In this document: one piece after another, positions 19,604-30,091 of the stretch
Layout of the letters: each line of letters opens with the position of its first letter
How positions within the stretch are numbered: position 1 is the first letter of the stretch
NCBI GenBank assembly: GCA_943736015.1
Contig: OX031065.1
Span: 52,554,992-52,618,991 of the forward strand
DNA: 64,000 nucleotides
From: Tridacna crocea
Lineage: Eukaryota; Mollusca; Bivalvia; Cardiida; Cardiidae
Direction: 5' to 3'
The notes under the pieces: model-generated
What the model saw: the letters and a program-made list of their open reading frames with translations, nothing else
What the model was told of the DNA's origin: nothing
Databases searched by the model: none
Translations under genes and position numbers: made by a program

Positions 19604-20280
19604 ACTTAGGAAATCCGGGCATTTTATTGACTGGTACCATGTCCGATTGTACCAGTCAAAACGGCAAATATAGTAGTACGGGAACAGTCGGCAGGTAAAT
19701 CAGTCTCCGGGAAGTGAAAGTAAATGAAAGTGAAAGTAAATAAGTTCCCTGTTAACAATAAAACAATATCTGACGAGTGAATATTATTTCGGATTTTCTG
19801 TCCCGTGGCATTAGAACTTTTTAGTAACACTTTATTTTTTAAAAGAATGCCAGCGAACTAATATCACGGCTTTATGTCGCTTTTTAGTCAACTCGTACCC
19901 AAGTAAACTCGTATCTTAGTCAACTCATAATAATTTTGGTTAACTCGTACCCAAGTTAATTCGGACACAAGTCATTTCGTATCAAATTATCAATGGTTAT
20001 TATTTATCAGTGTATAATATGACAGGACAGGAAGGGTTAAATTAATGTTTCTTTGGTGTCACAATTGATATTGTTTTTTTTAAACATTTTTGAGCTATAA
20101 AAACAAGGCATTGACTGGTAATGGGAGAAGATAGACTTTGTTCTGATCCATAGACTCTTATAAGTACAGTAGATCTATGTCAAATCATTGTTGCTCAAAC
20201 CATCATAGCTTGGGACACAAACCATCTTCATGAGCGCTTTTCAGAGAGAAAAATTAGATACTATTAAGTTTGAAATTTTA
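19604..20280. other. Upstream stretch with degenerate AACTCGTACCCAAGT repeats
   Basis: From about 19885 to 19985 the strings AACTCGTACCCAAGT, AACTCGTATCTTAGT, AACTCATAATAATTT and AACTCGTACCCAAGTTAA form an imperfect short tandem array. The rest shows no gene. A run GAAAGTGAAAGTAAATAAG lies at about 19727. Confidence 0.5.
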
Positions 20281-20369
20281 GGTGAAAGTCAAACTTTAGC
20301 TCACCTGAGCATGAAGTATTTGTAGCAATATGACATCGCTTTGTCTATGTATCTATCAGTCTGCAATAT

Positions 20370-21050
20370 CAATTTCATTAGCTCCACTGGCTGAAAGACA
20401 ACAGGCCATTGTCATGATGTTGTGTCTGTCTTTCATCTGTCTGTCTGTGTGCCTGCCTGTTTCCTTAAAAATCTTCTCGGAAACTATTGGCTGAATTTCA
20501 ACGAAATTTCAAAGGAATGATCCTTGGATGACCCTTATCAGATTCCTTCAAAGAATTTTGATACAATGAAAAACATGGCTTTTATGAGTGGAGCTTGTTT
20601 CCATATATATTGTATAAACTTTTAAAACCTTCTTCTCTGAAACTGCTTGATGCGTTTTAACCACATTTCACATTGATGAACCTTTTATCAGATTCCTTCA
20701 AAGAATTTCGATAGGATGAAAAATATTGCCTTTAATGGGGGGAACTAATTTCCTTAGAAACTGCATAATGGATTTCAACTGAATTTCAATAGAATAATCC
20801 TTGGATGAACTTTTATCAGATTCTTTCAAGAAATTTTGATCGGATGAAAACATTGCTTTTATGGACAGAGCTTATTTCCACATATGGCAAAAAACTTTGA
20901 AATTCTTCTACTCAGGAACAGCTAAATGGATTTTCACCACATTTCACAAGATTGATTCTTGGTTGATCATTTATAAATTTCCTTCAAAGAGTTTTGATCA
21001 GATGACAAGCATGGCTTTTATAAATGGGTTCATATTATGGTATTAAGTGA
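20370..21050. repeat. Degenerate ~150-bp tandem array of the 'GCTCCACTGG' bivalve repeat
   Basis: Starts near TAGCTCCACTGGCTGAAAG. The marker TTATCAGATTCCTTCAAAG recurs near 20535, 20685, 20813 and (as TTATAAATTTCC) 20970, so the units are about 130-157 bp. No coding capacity. Confidence 0.6.
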
Positions 21051-21131
21051 AAACTTTAGTAATGAGTAATCTTTATTGAATTCCTTATAATTATTAAAGA
21101 CCGTGATCTATTTAATTTGATTTGATTGATT

Positions 21132-21312
21132 TAATTTAAGCACACATGCTAAAGGCCAATAAGAGTGTGTGCATGTGCTTGAAAAAACTAAAGTGAGCCA
21201 AATGAATTAAGTGCACAGTTACTTGCCTTTAAGATCACTGCTGCGTGCTTGTTTCTAACAATCAAGTGCGCACACGCGCTCTTATTGGCCTTTAGCGTGT
21301 GTGCTTAAATTA
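21132..21312. mobile_element. 181-bp inverted-repeat element
   Basis: Arms of 49 nt at 21132-21180 and 21264-21312, about 90 percent complementary. Both contain GCTAAAGGCCAATAAGAG. The GCG/CGC-rich sequence continues to about 21430 (AAGCTCGTGGCGAGCTCGTG) and resembles the block at 11800-12330. Confidence 0.7.
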
Positions 21313-21726
21313 GATGTGTGCTCGCGCGAAGTAACATTAACAGTATTGCGAAGTAAATAAGATCGCTTTGGCTATTGCGTGCTTATCGCAAGCTCGTGGC
21401 GAGCTCGTGGCGAAGTTGCATTTTGGTTTGGGAAGTCTAAAATGTTGTTGTGTGGTATAGGGTTAAGAAATATTTTTCCCCCAATGTATTTTGATTGTTT
21501 GTAAAATTTAACTGGTAACTTCCATGTTTTTGACAAGGTGGGTTTTTCTCTTGAATGTATCATCTTTGTAACATTTGGTTCCCCTCACATTGAGTTAATT
21601 ATCCTGTTATTTAGATAATTCTACATGGATAAACAGCAGGCCAATTAGAACTGACAAAGTATGTTTGAAGATCCAACAGAGGGATTTGTTAACATGAAAC
21701 AAATGGTGAACTAAATTCCACAAGTT

Positions 21727-21935
21727 TTAACGCTTCGACTCCTGAGGACCTTGAACGGACAGTGTAGGTCAAGATCAGACTGCACAAAATGTGCAGTCTG
21801 ATCTTGGGTCTACGCTATCCAAGAAAGAGATATCTTTCTTTAATAAATATACCTTTGATCAGCAACTAGTTTGAGTTTTTACTATTGGCTTGAAAGTTTC
21901 TTAAAATTAGTTCTTAAATGGCAGGATAAGGGTAA
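21727..21935. mobile_element. Palindromic MITE type P
   Basis: TTAACGCTTCGACTCCTG at the left and GGATAAGGGTAAA at the right. Palindrome AAGATCAGACTGCACA/TGTGCAGTCTGATCTT is perfect; outside it GTAGGTC and GGTCTAC pair less exactly. Confidence 0.75.
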
Positions 21936-21965
21936 ACTCTGGGTCATGAATGAAATACCGATATA

Positions 21966-23465
21966 TATACTCTTCAAAAAAAGAAACGCATAATATTTCT
22001 TTCCGTTCTTTTGTATAATAGAAGTTAATTTTTTGTTTGATTTATATGTGCTTTAAATTGAACAGTATCGAGCTCTTTTTAAACCCCAGTTGATTAAATT
22101 GAAAGGTCAACTAATGGGACGTGTCACCGATTTCACTCAATATTGAACTTGCTTCATTTCCATCATTAACACGAAAAAATCGACATTGCATGTTTTTCAC
22201 CCGAAACTTTGTTTAATGGTCTTTAAAAGGCAGGGGTTCTCGGTTTCGAAATCATTCACATCTCTAAATAGTGAACGGTCAAGTTATGCCTCGTCTGAAC
22301 GAAGCTCAACGTAACAACGCTATCGGTAGATTAGAAGCAGGTGAATCCCAGGCGGCTGTGGCGGGGATCTTCAATGTGGCCCAGAGCACCATATCTAGAC
22401 TTTGGGCCAGGTACCAGCAGCATCAATCAACCCGTGACCTCCCAAGGTCAAGCCGACCAAGAGTGATAACTCCTGCCCAGGACCGCTATATCCGGTAACG
22501 GCACTTACGTGAACGATTCACAACAGCCACATCTACTGCTTCCACGATACCAGGAATGCGCAGAATCTCGGACCAGACAGAAACCGCCTACGACATGCTG
22601 GGATCAGGGCACGACGTCCAGTAAGAGCTATCGTGTTGAACCAGCAACACCGTCAAAACAGACTACAATGGGCTCGGACGCATAGAGTATGGCCTCAGCA
22701 GCGGTGGAGAACAGTTTGGTTCAGTGATGAATCAAGGTTCCTGTTACAGCGAGCAGATGGTAGAGCAAGGGGGTACAGGAGGCGAAATGAACGTTTTGCT
22801 ACTAACTGTATCCAAGAGGTTGACAGATTTGGTGGTGGCAGTGTGATGATGTGGGCAGCAATATCTCACACCGGAAGAACCGATTTGGTACACGTAAACG
22901 GTACACTGACGGCTCAGCGATACTGTGACGAGATCCTGCAACCACACGTCGTTCCCATTATGCAGAATAATGGCAGGATATTCCAGCAGGACAACGCTAG
23001 GTCGCATACAGCAAGGATAACAACTGCCTATCTACAGAACAACAACATTCCGGTACTTCCTTGGCCATCCAAATCGCCAGATTTGAACCCCATAGAGCAC
23101 CTATGGGACGAATTGGATAGACGCGTCCGAGAACGACAACCAGCACCGCAATCGTTACAACAGCTTGTGGTTGCATTACAGGCCGAATGGACAAACATTC
23201 CTCAGCAAGTGATTCGCAATCTGACGTCATCAATGGGGAGACGTTGTCAAGCAGTTATTGACGCTCGTGGTGGACATATGAGATATTGACGATTGGTGAC
23301 CTTGACATGTGAATGTCCAATGAATTGTGATGGAAAATGAAAATGTACACTTTGAAGTGACTTTCAATGAAATTATTTGTATGTAATATATAATTATCTA
23401 TCACAAGTACTTGTTTTATTTTATGCCCAAAATTTCAATATGCGTTTCTTTTTTTGAAGAGTATA
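21966..23465 (+). mobile_element. Tc1-like DNA transposon
   Basis: About 1.5 kb between TA target sites. Terminal inverted repeats start TACTCTTCAAAAAAAGAAAC and run on with GCATA at both ends. It carries a DD34E transposase gene (22286-23289) that is no longer intact, so it is a dead but fairly young copy. Confidence 0.93.
22286..23289 (+). pseudogene. Tc1-family transposase, inactivated
   Basis: Start at ATG 22286 (MPRLNEAQRNNAIGRL). An N-terminal helix-turn-helix (GESQAAVAGIFNVAQSTISR) and a second basic segment (RSSRPRVITPAQDRYIR) precede the catalytic part. The frame stops at TAA 22496-22498, where related proteins have a leucine-like position, continues open, and then shifts near 22577-22581 to the frame that runs to 23289. 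The catalytic part has WFSDESRF, FQQDNARSHTAR and SPDLNPIEHLWDELD, with 34 residues between the second D and the E, the DD34E of Tc1. One nonsense codon plus one frameshift inactivate it. Confidence 0.92.
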
Positions 23466-23479
23466 TTTTAGGTTAGCTG

Positions 23480-23701
23480 TTAACTGCACAATCCCGACTT
23501 TTAACGACCCTGAGAAGCAAGCCTTTTGAAAACAGTGTAGGAAAAGGAGAAAATGCTGTTAACCAGCATTTTCTCCTATACTCACAATGTTTTCTGACCT
23601 GATGGAAACAAATTTCAATTTTTGAGTTGCGTTTATTTTGTTGTCTGCAAGTTCTTTCGATTTCGACCAATCTAAAATTTTATTGTTTGGTAAAGAGTTA
23701 A
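23480..23701 (+). mobile_element. Hairpin MITE type A/B
   Basis: TTAACTGCACAATCCCG to TTTGGTAAAGAGTTAA. Hairpin slightly worn (CTGTTAACCAGC). Shares its last TTAA with the next. Confidence 0.85.
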
Positions 23702-23908
23702 CTCTTTACCAAAGAATGCCTGGTTTTTACGGCCCTGAGAGAGAAGTCTTTTGAAAACATTGTGGGAAAAGGAGAAAATGCTGGTAACCAGCAATTTCTT
23801 CTTCCCTGCTGAAAACAAATTTTGTTTTGAGTCACATTTACTAGAAGTTGTCTGCAAGTGCTTTTGATTTCGACCAATCTAAAATTCTATCATTGGGTAA
23901 AGAGTTAA
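23698..23908 (+). mobile_element. Hairpin MITE type B with damaged right hairpin arm
   Basis: TTAACTCTTTACCAAAGAA to TTGGGTAAAGAGTTAA. The right arm (CAGCAATTTCTTCTTCCCTG) lost the CCCACAATG part. Confidence 0.8.
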
Positions 23909-23951
23909 ACTATAAATGTTTTGTAAAAGGTGAGCCTGTCACTCACAGTCG

Positions 23952-24185
23952 TTAACTCTTTCACAAAGGACAACATTTTGAACTAGTCCAAATTCAAAGC
24001 ATTTGCAGACGACAAAATAAATGTGAATCAAAAATTGAAATTTGATTTGGAAAGGGTAGAAAACATTGTGGGAACAGGAGAAAATGCCGGTTACCAGCAT
24101 TTTCTCCTTTTCCCACAATGTTTTCAAAGGCTTTCTCTTTAAGGGTCGTTAAAAGTTGGGGGGACCGTGTGGTAAAGTCAGTTAA
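23952..24185 (-). mobile_element. Hairpin MITE type A
   Basis: TTAACTCTTTCACAAAGG to GTGTGGTAAAGTCAGTTAA. Hairpin with one mismatch at the tip (GCCGGTTACCAGC). Confidence 0.85.
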
Positions 24186-24482
24186 CATTTGCTATATGAA
24201 GTGTTTACAAAAAAAAGCTAGTGAAGGGTTAGATAATATAGTTAAGCCTGTATGATGCATTTTCAAATTTTAACAATCTTGGATGTCCACTGAGGCTTGA
24301 AATTGAAAGCATTGTAATAAAAACAGAAAATAGTATCACAAGCATATTCTAGCAGTGTCTTCAACTCTTTGCTTGACAAAATTAATTGTATAATGCAAGT
24401 AACATTTGATAAAATGTTAAAGTTGGCAAATGCTTACAAGTTGGACAAGTTTGTAATGTTGTCAGTATGGTAAAGACTTACG

Positions 24483-24704
24483 TTAACCAATTACCACACA
24501 ACCCCTACTTTTGAGAAATAAGCCTTTTGAAAACACTGTAGGAAAAGGAGAAAATGCTGGTAACCAGCATTTTCTCCTTTTCCCCCAGTGTTTTCTACCC
24601 TTCCCAGAACAAATTTCAATTTTTCAGTCACCTTTGTTTTGTCGTCTGCAAATGTTTTCAATTTGAACCAGTCTAAAATTTTGTTGTGTGGTATTATGAG
24701 TTAA
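24483..24704 (+). mobile_element. Hairpin MITE type A
   Basis: TTAACCAATTACCACACAA to GTGTGGTATTATGAGTTAA. Short deletion in the short arm (no CGCCCCTG). Shares its last TTAA with the next fragment. Confidence 0.87.
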
Positions 24705-24852
24705 CCATTACCAAGAAATCCAGACATTGAATGACCTTTGGAAAAAGACCTTTTGAAAACATTATCTCAGAGGGAAAAAATGCTGATTACTAGCTCTGTT
24801 ACAATGTTTTCTTCCCTGCCACAGATAAATATCATTATTATAGCAACATTTA
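24701..24852 (+). mobile_element. Hairpin MITE fragment
   Basis: TTAACCATTACCAAGAAATC, short arm and a broken hairpin (AAATGCTGATTACTAGC); the long arm is cut where the next element begins. Confidence 0.6.
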
Positions 24853-25047
24853 CCCCTTACCAAACGACAAAATGTCAGACTTGTCATAATCGAGAGCTAA
24901 TGCAGACGACACAATAAATATGACTAGAAGATTGAAATTTATTTTTTGGAAGGTAGAAAATATTGTGGGAAAAGGAGAAAGTGCTGGTAACCATCATTTT
25001 CTCCTTTTCCTAGAATGTGTTTTTAAAAGGCTTCTTTCTTAGGTTCG
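24849..25047 (-). mobile_element. Hairpin MITE type A, left part of a split copy
   Basis: Long arm and hairpin are present; the short arm stops at TTAGGTTCG, just before its internal TTAA, where a type C element is inserted. The missing end (AAGTAAAACGTGTGGTACAG, then GGCTAA) is found at 27549-27576. Confidence 0.75.
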
Positions 25048-25194
25048 TTAACCCTTTACTCCATAGATACTACACATTGCTTGTACGAGCCTTTGGAAAA
25101 CACTGTGGCAAAAGGTGAAATTGCTCGTGACGAGCAATTTCACCTTTTGTCACAATGTTTTCTATGCTATCAAAAGGTGTCCTATACACATAAA
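25048..25194 (+). mobile_element. Hairpin MITE type C, left part of a split copy
   Basis: TTAACCCTTTACTCCATAG, hairpin with tip GCTCGTGACGAGC, then the long arm up to ATACACATAAAA. The rest (CTTCATCCTTGCTGTTATTT...) resumes at about 27480. Confidence 0.85.
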
Positions 25195-25704
25195 ATCAAA
25201 GTACTGATAGTACTGAAGGCCAGGAAATTGAGGATACAAAACAACACAAGAGGTCAATTTTAATTAATACAAACAGGTAGACGGACAGGGATACAAGCGG
25301 ATTCCACTAAGCCCCTGGAATTCTTGGTTTTAACAGGAAATTTTGAACTGATACTAGAAAGCACCAGTCAGAAACTAATTAAGCCAGAGCTAGGCATGTG
25401 CTCACAGTTATGGGGTACTTGATAATGGCTTAGAATACTTAGTAATTTGTCGTGCTTGTAAACAATCCCAAGTCAAAATTGAACCGCATTCAATCGGTGC
25501 AATACCAACTTTTGTTATCTAAATTTTTTGAGACATGTGATGTCTTGTAGTCCTGAATGACGTTATTTTTTACATTTATGACGCAAGAACATTTTTATTT
25601 TTATTGATTTCAATGAAAATACATGTACATGTAAGATAGATATCAATGTAAAATGTGATTAATAATAAAGAATGGCGTGATACGGCAGTTGGTCATGTTG
25701 TCTC

Positions 25705-25914
25705 TACCTTCCACAAGTCGACGAAATTTCGAACTGGTCATATTTGAAGGAAGTTGTAGATGAAAATCCAAAGTAGTTCTTCGTGTATATTGAAAAGTAA
25801 GATTTTGGGGAAATTGGGAGGAATTGCTTGTTACAAGCAAATTCTCTTTTAGCCAAAATATTTTCTCAATAAAATACTGTGAAAAGGTTGGATTGTTTTG
25901 GGAAAACGATTAGG
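25705..25914 (-). mobile_element. Hairpin MITE type D-like, degenerate
   Basis: GAACTGGTCATATTTGAAGG (long-arm remnant), hairpin GAATTGCTTGTTACAAGCAA, then TTGTTTTGGGAAAACGATTA as the worn right end. Confidence 0.55.
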
Positions 25915-26600
25915 CTCGGTTTACCTATTTTACTTGCCTATTTTACGGACAAGTCACAGTGACTTGAGCTTCGATACTTATATCTACATAATATAATAAA
26001 GACGTTAATCCTAATTCATAATCGTTGTCCAAAGACAACTTCTGTCAAGCCCGCGAACGCTTGACTCTCAAGCTTGACCTAGACCCTGGACCTGAATAAA
26101 TGTTTCAAAGGGAACTTCTGCTCATGATGGAGAACAATGCATTATGCTAATTTATAATGGAATCTATCAAAAAATCTAGGAGTTATGGTTCGGACGAAAA
26201 ATTGGCCTTCCATGTGGCCTTGATTTTCAACCTACTTTAACAGATAGTTCAAATTGCACATTTATTCGTGATGGAGGTCAATTGTGCCAAATTATTTTGA
26301 AATCCATCCACAATTGTAGAAGTTATGGATCGGAAATATTCGGATGCACACAAGCCCTAGTGAACACTAGAAATATGTGTGTCAGAGACACTGATGCCCC
26401 TGCTAAATGGTATTGGTCACAGGTATTTCATATGATACTTGTAGAGAGAGAGATAAAAAAAAATACATTAAATGACAAGCGAACGACTACAGAAAAAAAT
26501 CATAAGCATTTATTTGGTTTCAAATCAAAGTCAATCAAAGACATTTTTAAGAATCGCACAGGTGTAATCTATTTGTGACTGGTGTAAAAGGTGTGAAATA
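25915..26600. repeat. Bivalve tandem-core repeat, HINE/pearl-like fragment
   Basis: GGAGTTATGGTTCGGA (about 26179) and GAAGTTATGGATCGGA (about 26319) mark two core units about 140 bp apart, followed by ACTAGAAATATGTGTGTCAG, a string like the 5' ends of pearl-type elements. Shorter units and divergence from the 16779 element suggest another family. Confidence 0.45.
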
Positions 26601-26810
26601 TATCCTATCAATTTGAAATAGGCAGTATAAACAATGACAAAACTACCAAATAACTCTTGGATAAAGGTAACTAATACACATAATGTACATACTAAAGACA
26701 ACGAACTTTCAAAAATATTTTTTTAGACAACTTGATTAACGATATGGATGAAATTTGATTTGGGGACGATTTCACCAAAGAAATCATCTCCAGGGGATGA
26801 TTTATCCGGA

Positions 26811-26941
26811 GTGATAAACATAACACGGGCCAAGCAGTTTGGGAACGATTTCTCCGGGGCCGATTTCTCCAGCATTCCGCTGAAGTACCCTAGATTTAGT
26901 CGATATACATAAGAAAAAGTGATAAACATAACACGGGCCAA
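26811..26941. repeat. Pair of 23-bp perfect direct repeats
   Basis: GTGATAAACATAACACGGGC plus CAA occurs at 26811-26833 and again at 26919-26941. Between them CGATTTCTCCGG-like motifs also recur. Confidence 0.8.
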
Positions 26942-27475
26942 TATTCTATATGTAGTTTGCTTTATTTACAATCGCATTTTAGCGGAGGCGCGTTTTGTGA
27001 CACATATGTTCAAATGTCAACACAAAGTTATAGACAAATTCCGAGCAGAGTTGTCCTTCGTTGGTCTCACCATACATGAATGTGAATGATCCGGAGTGCA
27101 AGAGAGAGCGTTATAGATATTAATCGTATATGACGCATAGGAATACACAACTCTCGGATAAAGCTAAGTTTATTAGGTTACGCCTTTATTAGGTCAGTGT
27201 TAATGACAAAAACGGGATAAAAAACACATACTCATCAGTTATTAAAGGGTCGTAATACCCTTGCAATTCCTTGGCATTTTGCAGATGAAAGCTTTGAGGA
27301 TCGGAAAGCATTTACACGGTGTGATAAGCAATCTCTGTATATACTTGGGAAACTAGTTGTTTTGGCGGACTCAGCGATATAGAGTGGACACACCGTCCAA
27401 CATTTTTGTCTGAATAGGCAGCTTACGATCCCTATAGGCAAGGGAATCCCTTGAGAGGGATACCCTGGCCTAAAA

Positions 27476-27548
27476 ATGGCTTCATCCTTGCTGTTATTTA
27501 GGGTCAATTAGAGATACCATAGAAATGCCTTATGGGGTAAAGCGTTAT
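27476..27548 (+). mobile_element. Hairpin MITE type C, right part of the split copy
   Basis: CTTCATCCTTGCTGTTATTT through TTATGGGGTAAAGCGTTAT, the 3' portion matching 11660-11741. Directly followed by the end of the outer type A copy (27549-27576). Confidence 0.85.
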
Positions 27549-28654
27549 AAGTAAAACGTGTGGTACAGGGCTAATTTGTCATCTGGGAATTCTTTCAATT
27601 TGAGTGAGTCTTGAAGTTGTCCTGAGTTAATTCATGTACATACGGGTAAGACACAATATAGGGAACAGTAGTGTTGCACTTGGGGGTGAAAATTGAAGGT
27701 CCCTAAATTGACAAAAGAAGTAGTTTTTCATTTAGTACTATGCTTTAAGTTCAAGAAACCAAAATATCTTGTAGATTGCTGCACACAAAATACATTTTTT
27801 GTTAGCAGACAAATTGACCTTCTAGAGCTTGTTACGGACACTACACAGGGATATAACATCAATAAAATACTTGAAATTATGTTTTCCTTTCTGTTTTATG
27901 TCATACAGTTCAAATTTCCTCATATTTTTAACTGGTATAAAACAAAAAATACAACCCAAAATGATAAATACATCTCATAATCCTTACAAGAAATCTTGCA
28001 AAAAATATTGCTGAAAAATTGCCATATTTCAACTCTGCTCAAAAATAAAGTTCTCATCTTTAGACACTATAATTACACAAAACTTGAAGTTTAACTTATA
28101 ATCAACATACAGAAATAAAAAAAGTTTTATCAGACTCTGTCTATATCAATTCAAATTTTGAAAACGAAAAAGCTGTAAATTTGGTTACGGACTCTACATG
28201 AATATGACAAATGCAAATCTGTCTATTATCTTGAAATTTGTATTGAACTGTGCTTATTTCAATACTTTATTATGTAATTTATGATCTAATTAAAAAAAAA
28301 TCCCTGTATATCAGTAATTTTTGCGAATACAAATATGAACAATGCAGAAAAAAGAAATGAACTCTTTGACAACTGTTTTCGTATGAATGATATCATATTA
28401 TGTTCTCACATACCTATTTCTGTAGGAATAAACATGAAAACTATTAGCAAAGGTTCTTTTTTTGGGCACATAATATAGATATAAATCTGTTCATGGTCTA
28501 GTTATGGACACTACGCTTTTTCCTATAATGGAAATAAACATATTTATAGTCTTTCATCAACTTTTTGGAAATGTCTGTTATTTCTTTGGGCTCAAAAACG
28601 AAGTGTAAAATGTTCAATTTCACCTCCCGCCTCTGTATCAAATGGGAAAGTTGT

Positions 28655-28765
28655 CAGCAAATGGAAAGAAGGTTGTGTAAGTACTGGTGTGAGTAAGCCA
28701 GGAAAACATGGGATGCACTGACTGCCGTGATATAACATAGATGTTGAAAGGGGCATTAAACTCCA
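28655..28765 (+). mobile_element. SINE-1, 3' fragment
   Basis: Contains AGTACTGGTGTGAGTAAGCC, GACTGCCGTGATAT and GGCATTAAACTCC, matching the tail of the SINEs at 6190 and 36436. The tRNA-like head is absent. Confidence 0.7.
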
Positions 28766-28816
28766 ATCAACCAGCAAATGAACACCAGACAAAGTAAGTA
28801 AAATAGAACATTTCGA

Positions 28817-29042
28817 GTGCAAAACTGTTCTAACTCAAAACCAATCTAAAACCCCAAGTTTAGGGGCACAACTGACTCCTTTATAGGGGTTATAAGATGT
28901 TTTCTTCAGTAAACAATGTAAATTTAGGTGCCATTGCTCATCATGAGCAATGGCACCTAAATTTACATTGTTTACTAAGGAGTGAAATTTGCCTCTAAAC
29001 TTGGGTGTTTAAGATGGGTTTTTAGTTACAATAGTTTTGCAC
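28817..29042. mobile_element. 226-bp inverted-repeat MITE with perfect 69-nt palindrome
   Basis: Outer arms begin GTGCAAAACTGTTCTAACT and end with its near-complement (AGTTACAATAGTTTTGCAC). The centre, 28908-28976, is two identical complementary 34-nt arms around a single C. Unrelated in sequence to the TTAA families. Confidence 0.85.
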
Positions 29043-29110
29043 TTAGCCCTCAGCTTGTAGGCGTCTAAATTATGTTTATGTTAAACAGTATATTGTAATT
29101 GATTTTGGCC

Positions 29111-29340
29111 TTAACTCATTACCACACAAGAAAATTTTAGACTGGTCCAAATTGAAAGCATTTGCAGACGAAAAAATACAGGTGACTGAAAAATAGAAAT
29201 TTGTTCTGAAAAGGGTAGAAAACACTGTGGGAAAAGGAGAAAATGCTCGTTACCGGCATTTTCTCTTTTTCCCACAGTGTTTTCAAAAGGCTTCTTTCTC
29301 AGGGGCGTCAAAATCAGGGATTGAGTGGTAATGGGTTTAA
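29111..29340 (-). mobile_element. Hairpin MITE type A, 230 bp
   Basis: TTAACTCATTACCACAC to TGAGTGGTAATGGGTTTAA. Hairpin nearly perfect (GCTCGTTACCGGC at the tip). Younger than the surrounding 3.9-kb element. Confidence 0.9.
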
Positions 29341-30091
29341 GTAAGTTTCAACGTCTGGCTTGTAAGTGTTATCAAAATCAATTAAAGAGGCAATAATACT
29401 CATTTTAAGCCAGTTTTAACTCATTTTGTTTTTATTGTATCAAAATATAGTCATTCTTATATATCAATGCCATATATTGTGCCTGACGGCTGCAAGGTTG
29501 CTTAGATTACGCCTGATAGAAAATGCATTTCGCGGACTTGTGGCCTTCAATGTAAACAGACTGGTCGTTTCCGGATTTTGAATTGAAGATTTTCGATATC
29601 CGTTATACACTCGGGTAGATTGGTATGATGGTCATGCATTCTGTAACGTGACTACATGTATATTTGACCTTGGCCTTGATGCGGTAAATAGAGGAAAATG
29701 GATGTTTCTCTGTTGCTGCCTCTATTTTTAGACGGAGATCGAGGCCTATATGTAAGTTACACCGTATCCGACTCTGGGCGGAAACCAACGATAAATTTCC
29801 CTGAGCCACCGCAATTGTTTACAGCTTCGATCGTCAGCCAGTTTTCTTCTGGCCAATTTTCAGTTTTTCACACAAACCCCCGTGTTTCTTTTTTCATTTA
29901 CACGATATGTGTCAGTAATTTATCCTTGTGTACACAAAGGACAGATTTCTGTACCATTCTATTTTTCTTTTTGAAATTAAGAGCGTTTCTGCTCACCAGC
30001 TGTAGATAGGCATCTTTAACAAAAGCTATGTTATTATTATTACTGTGTAACTTAATGTCAAAATATTTGATATATACTATGTATTAAATCA
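29341..30091. other. Interior of the 3.9-kb element, no gene supported
   Basis: 29490-29830 has more G+C and CpG than its surroundings and a 103-codon open frame starting at 29698 (MDVSLLLPLFLDGD), but no domain or splice context can be recognised. Confidence 0.35.

Larger units (their letters stand above)
25195..27478. mobile_element. ~2.3-kb insertion of unknown class inside a type C MITE
   Basis: The type C element is interrupted between CACATAAAA and the CTTCATCC block. TAAAA stands at both junctions and may be the target duplication. The insert ends with GGGATACCCTGGCC. Its content is non-coding by eye: a type D-like MITE, bivalve tandem sequence, and a pair of 23-bp direct repeats. Terminal repeats are not obvious. 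Confidence 0.6.

Noticed and set aside
19860-19990. CRISPR-like short repeats (AACTCGTACCCAAGT)
   Set aside because: Repeats are degenerate, spacing is irregular, and the sequence is eukaryotic.
27693-27980. 95-codon frame inside the 3.9-kb element as transposase
   Set aside because: AT-driven open frame without DDE or zinc-finger features.
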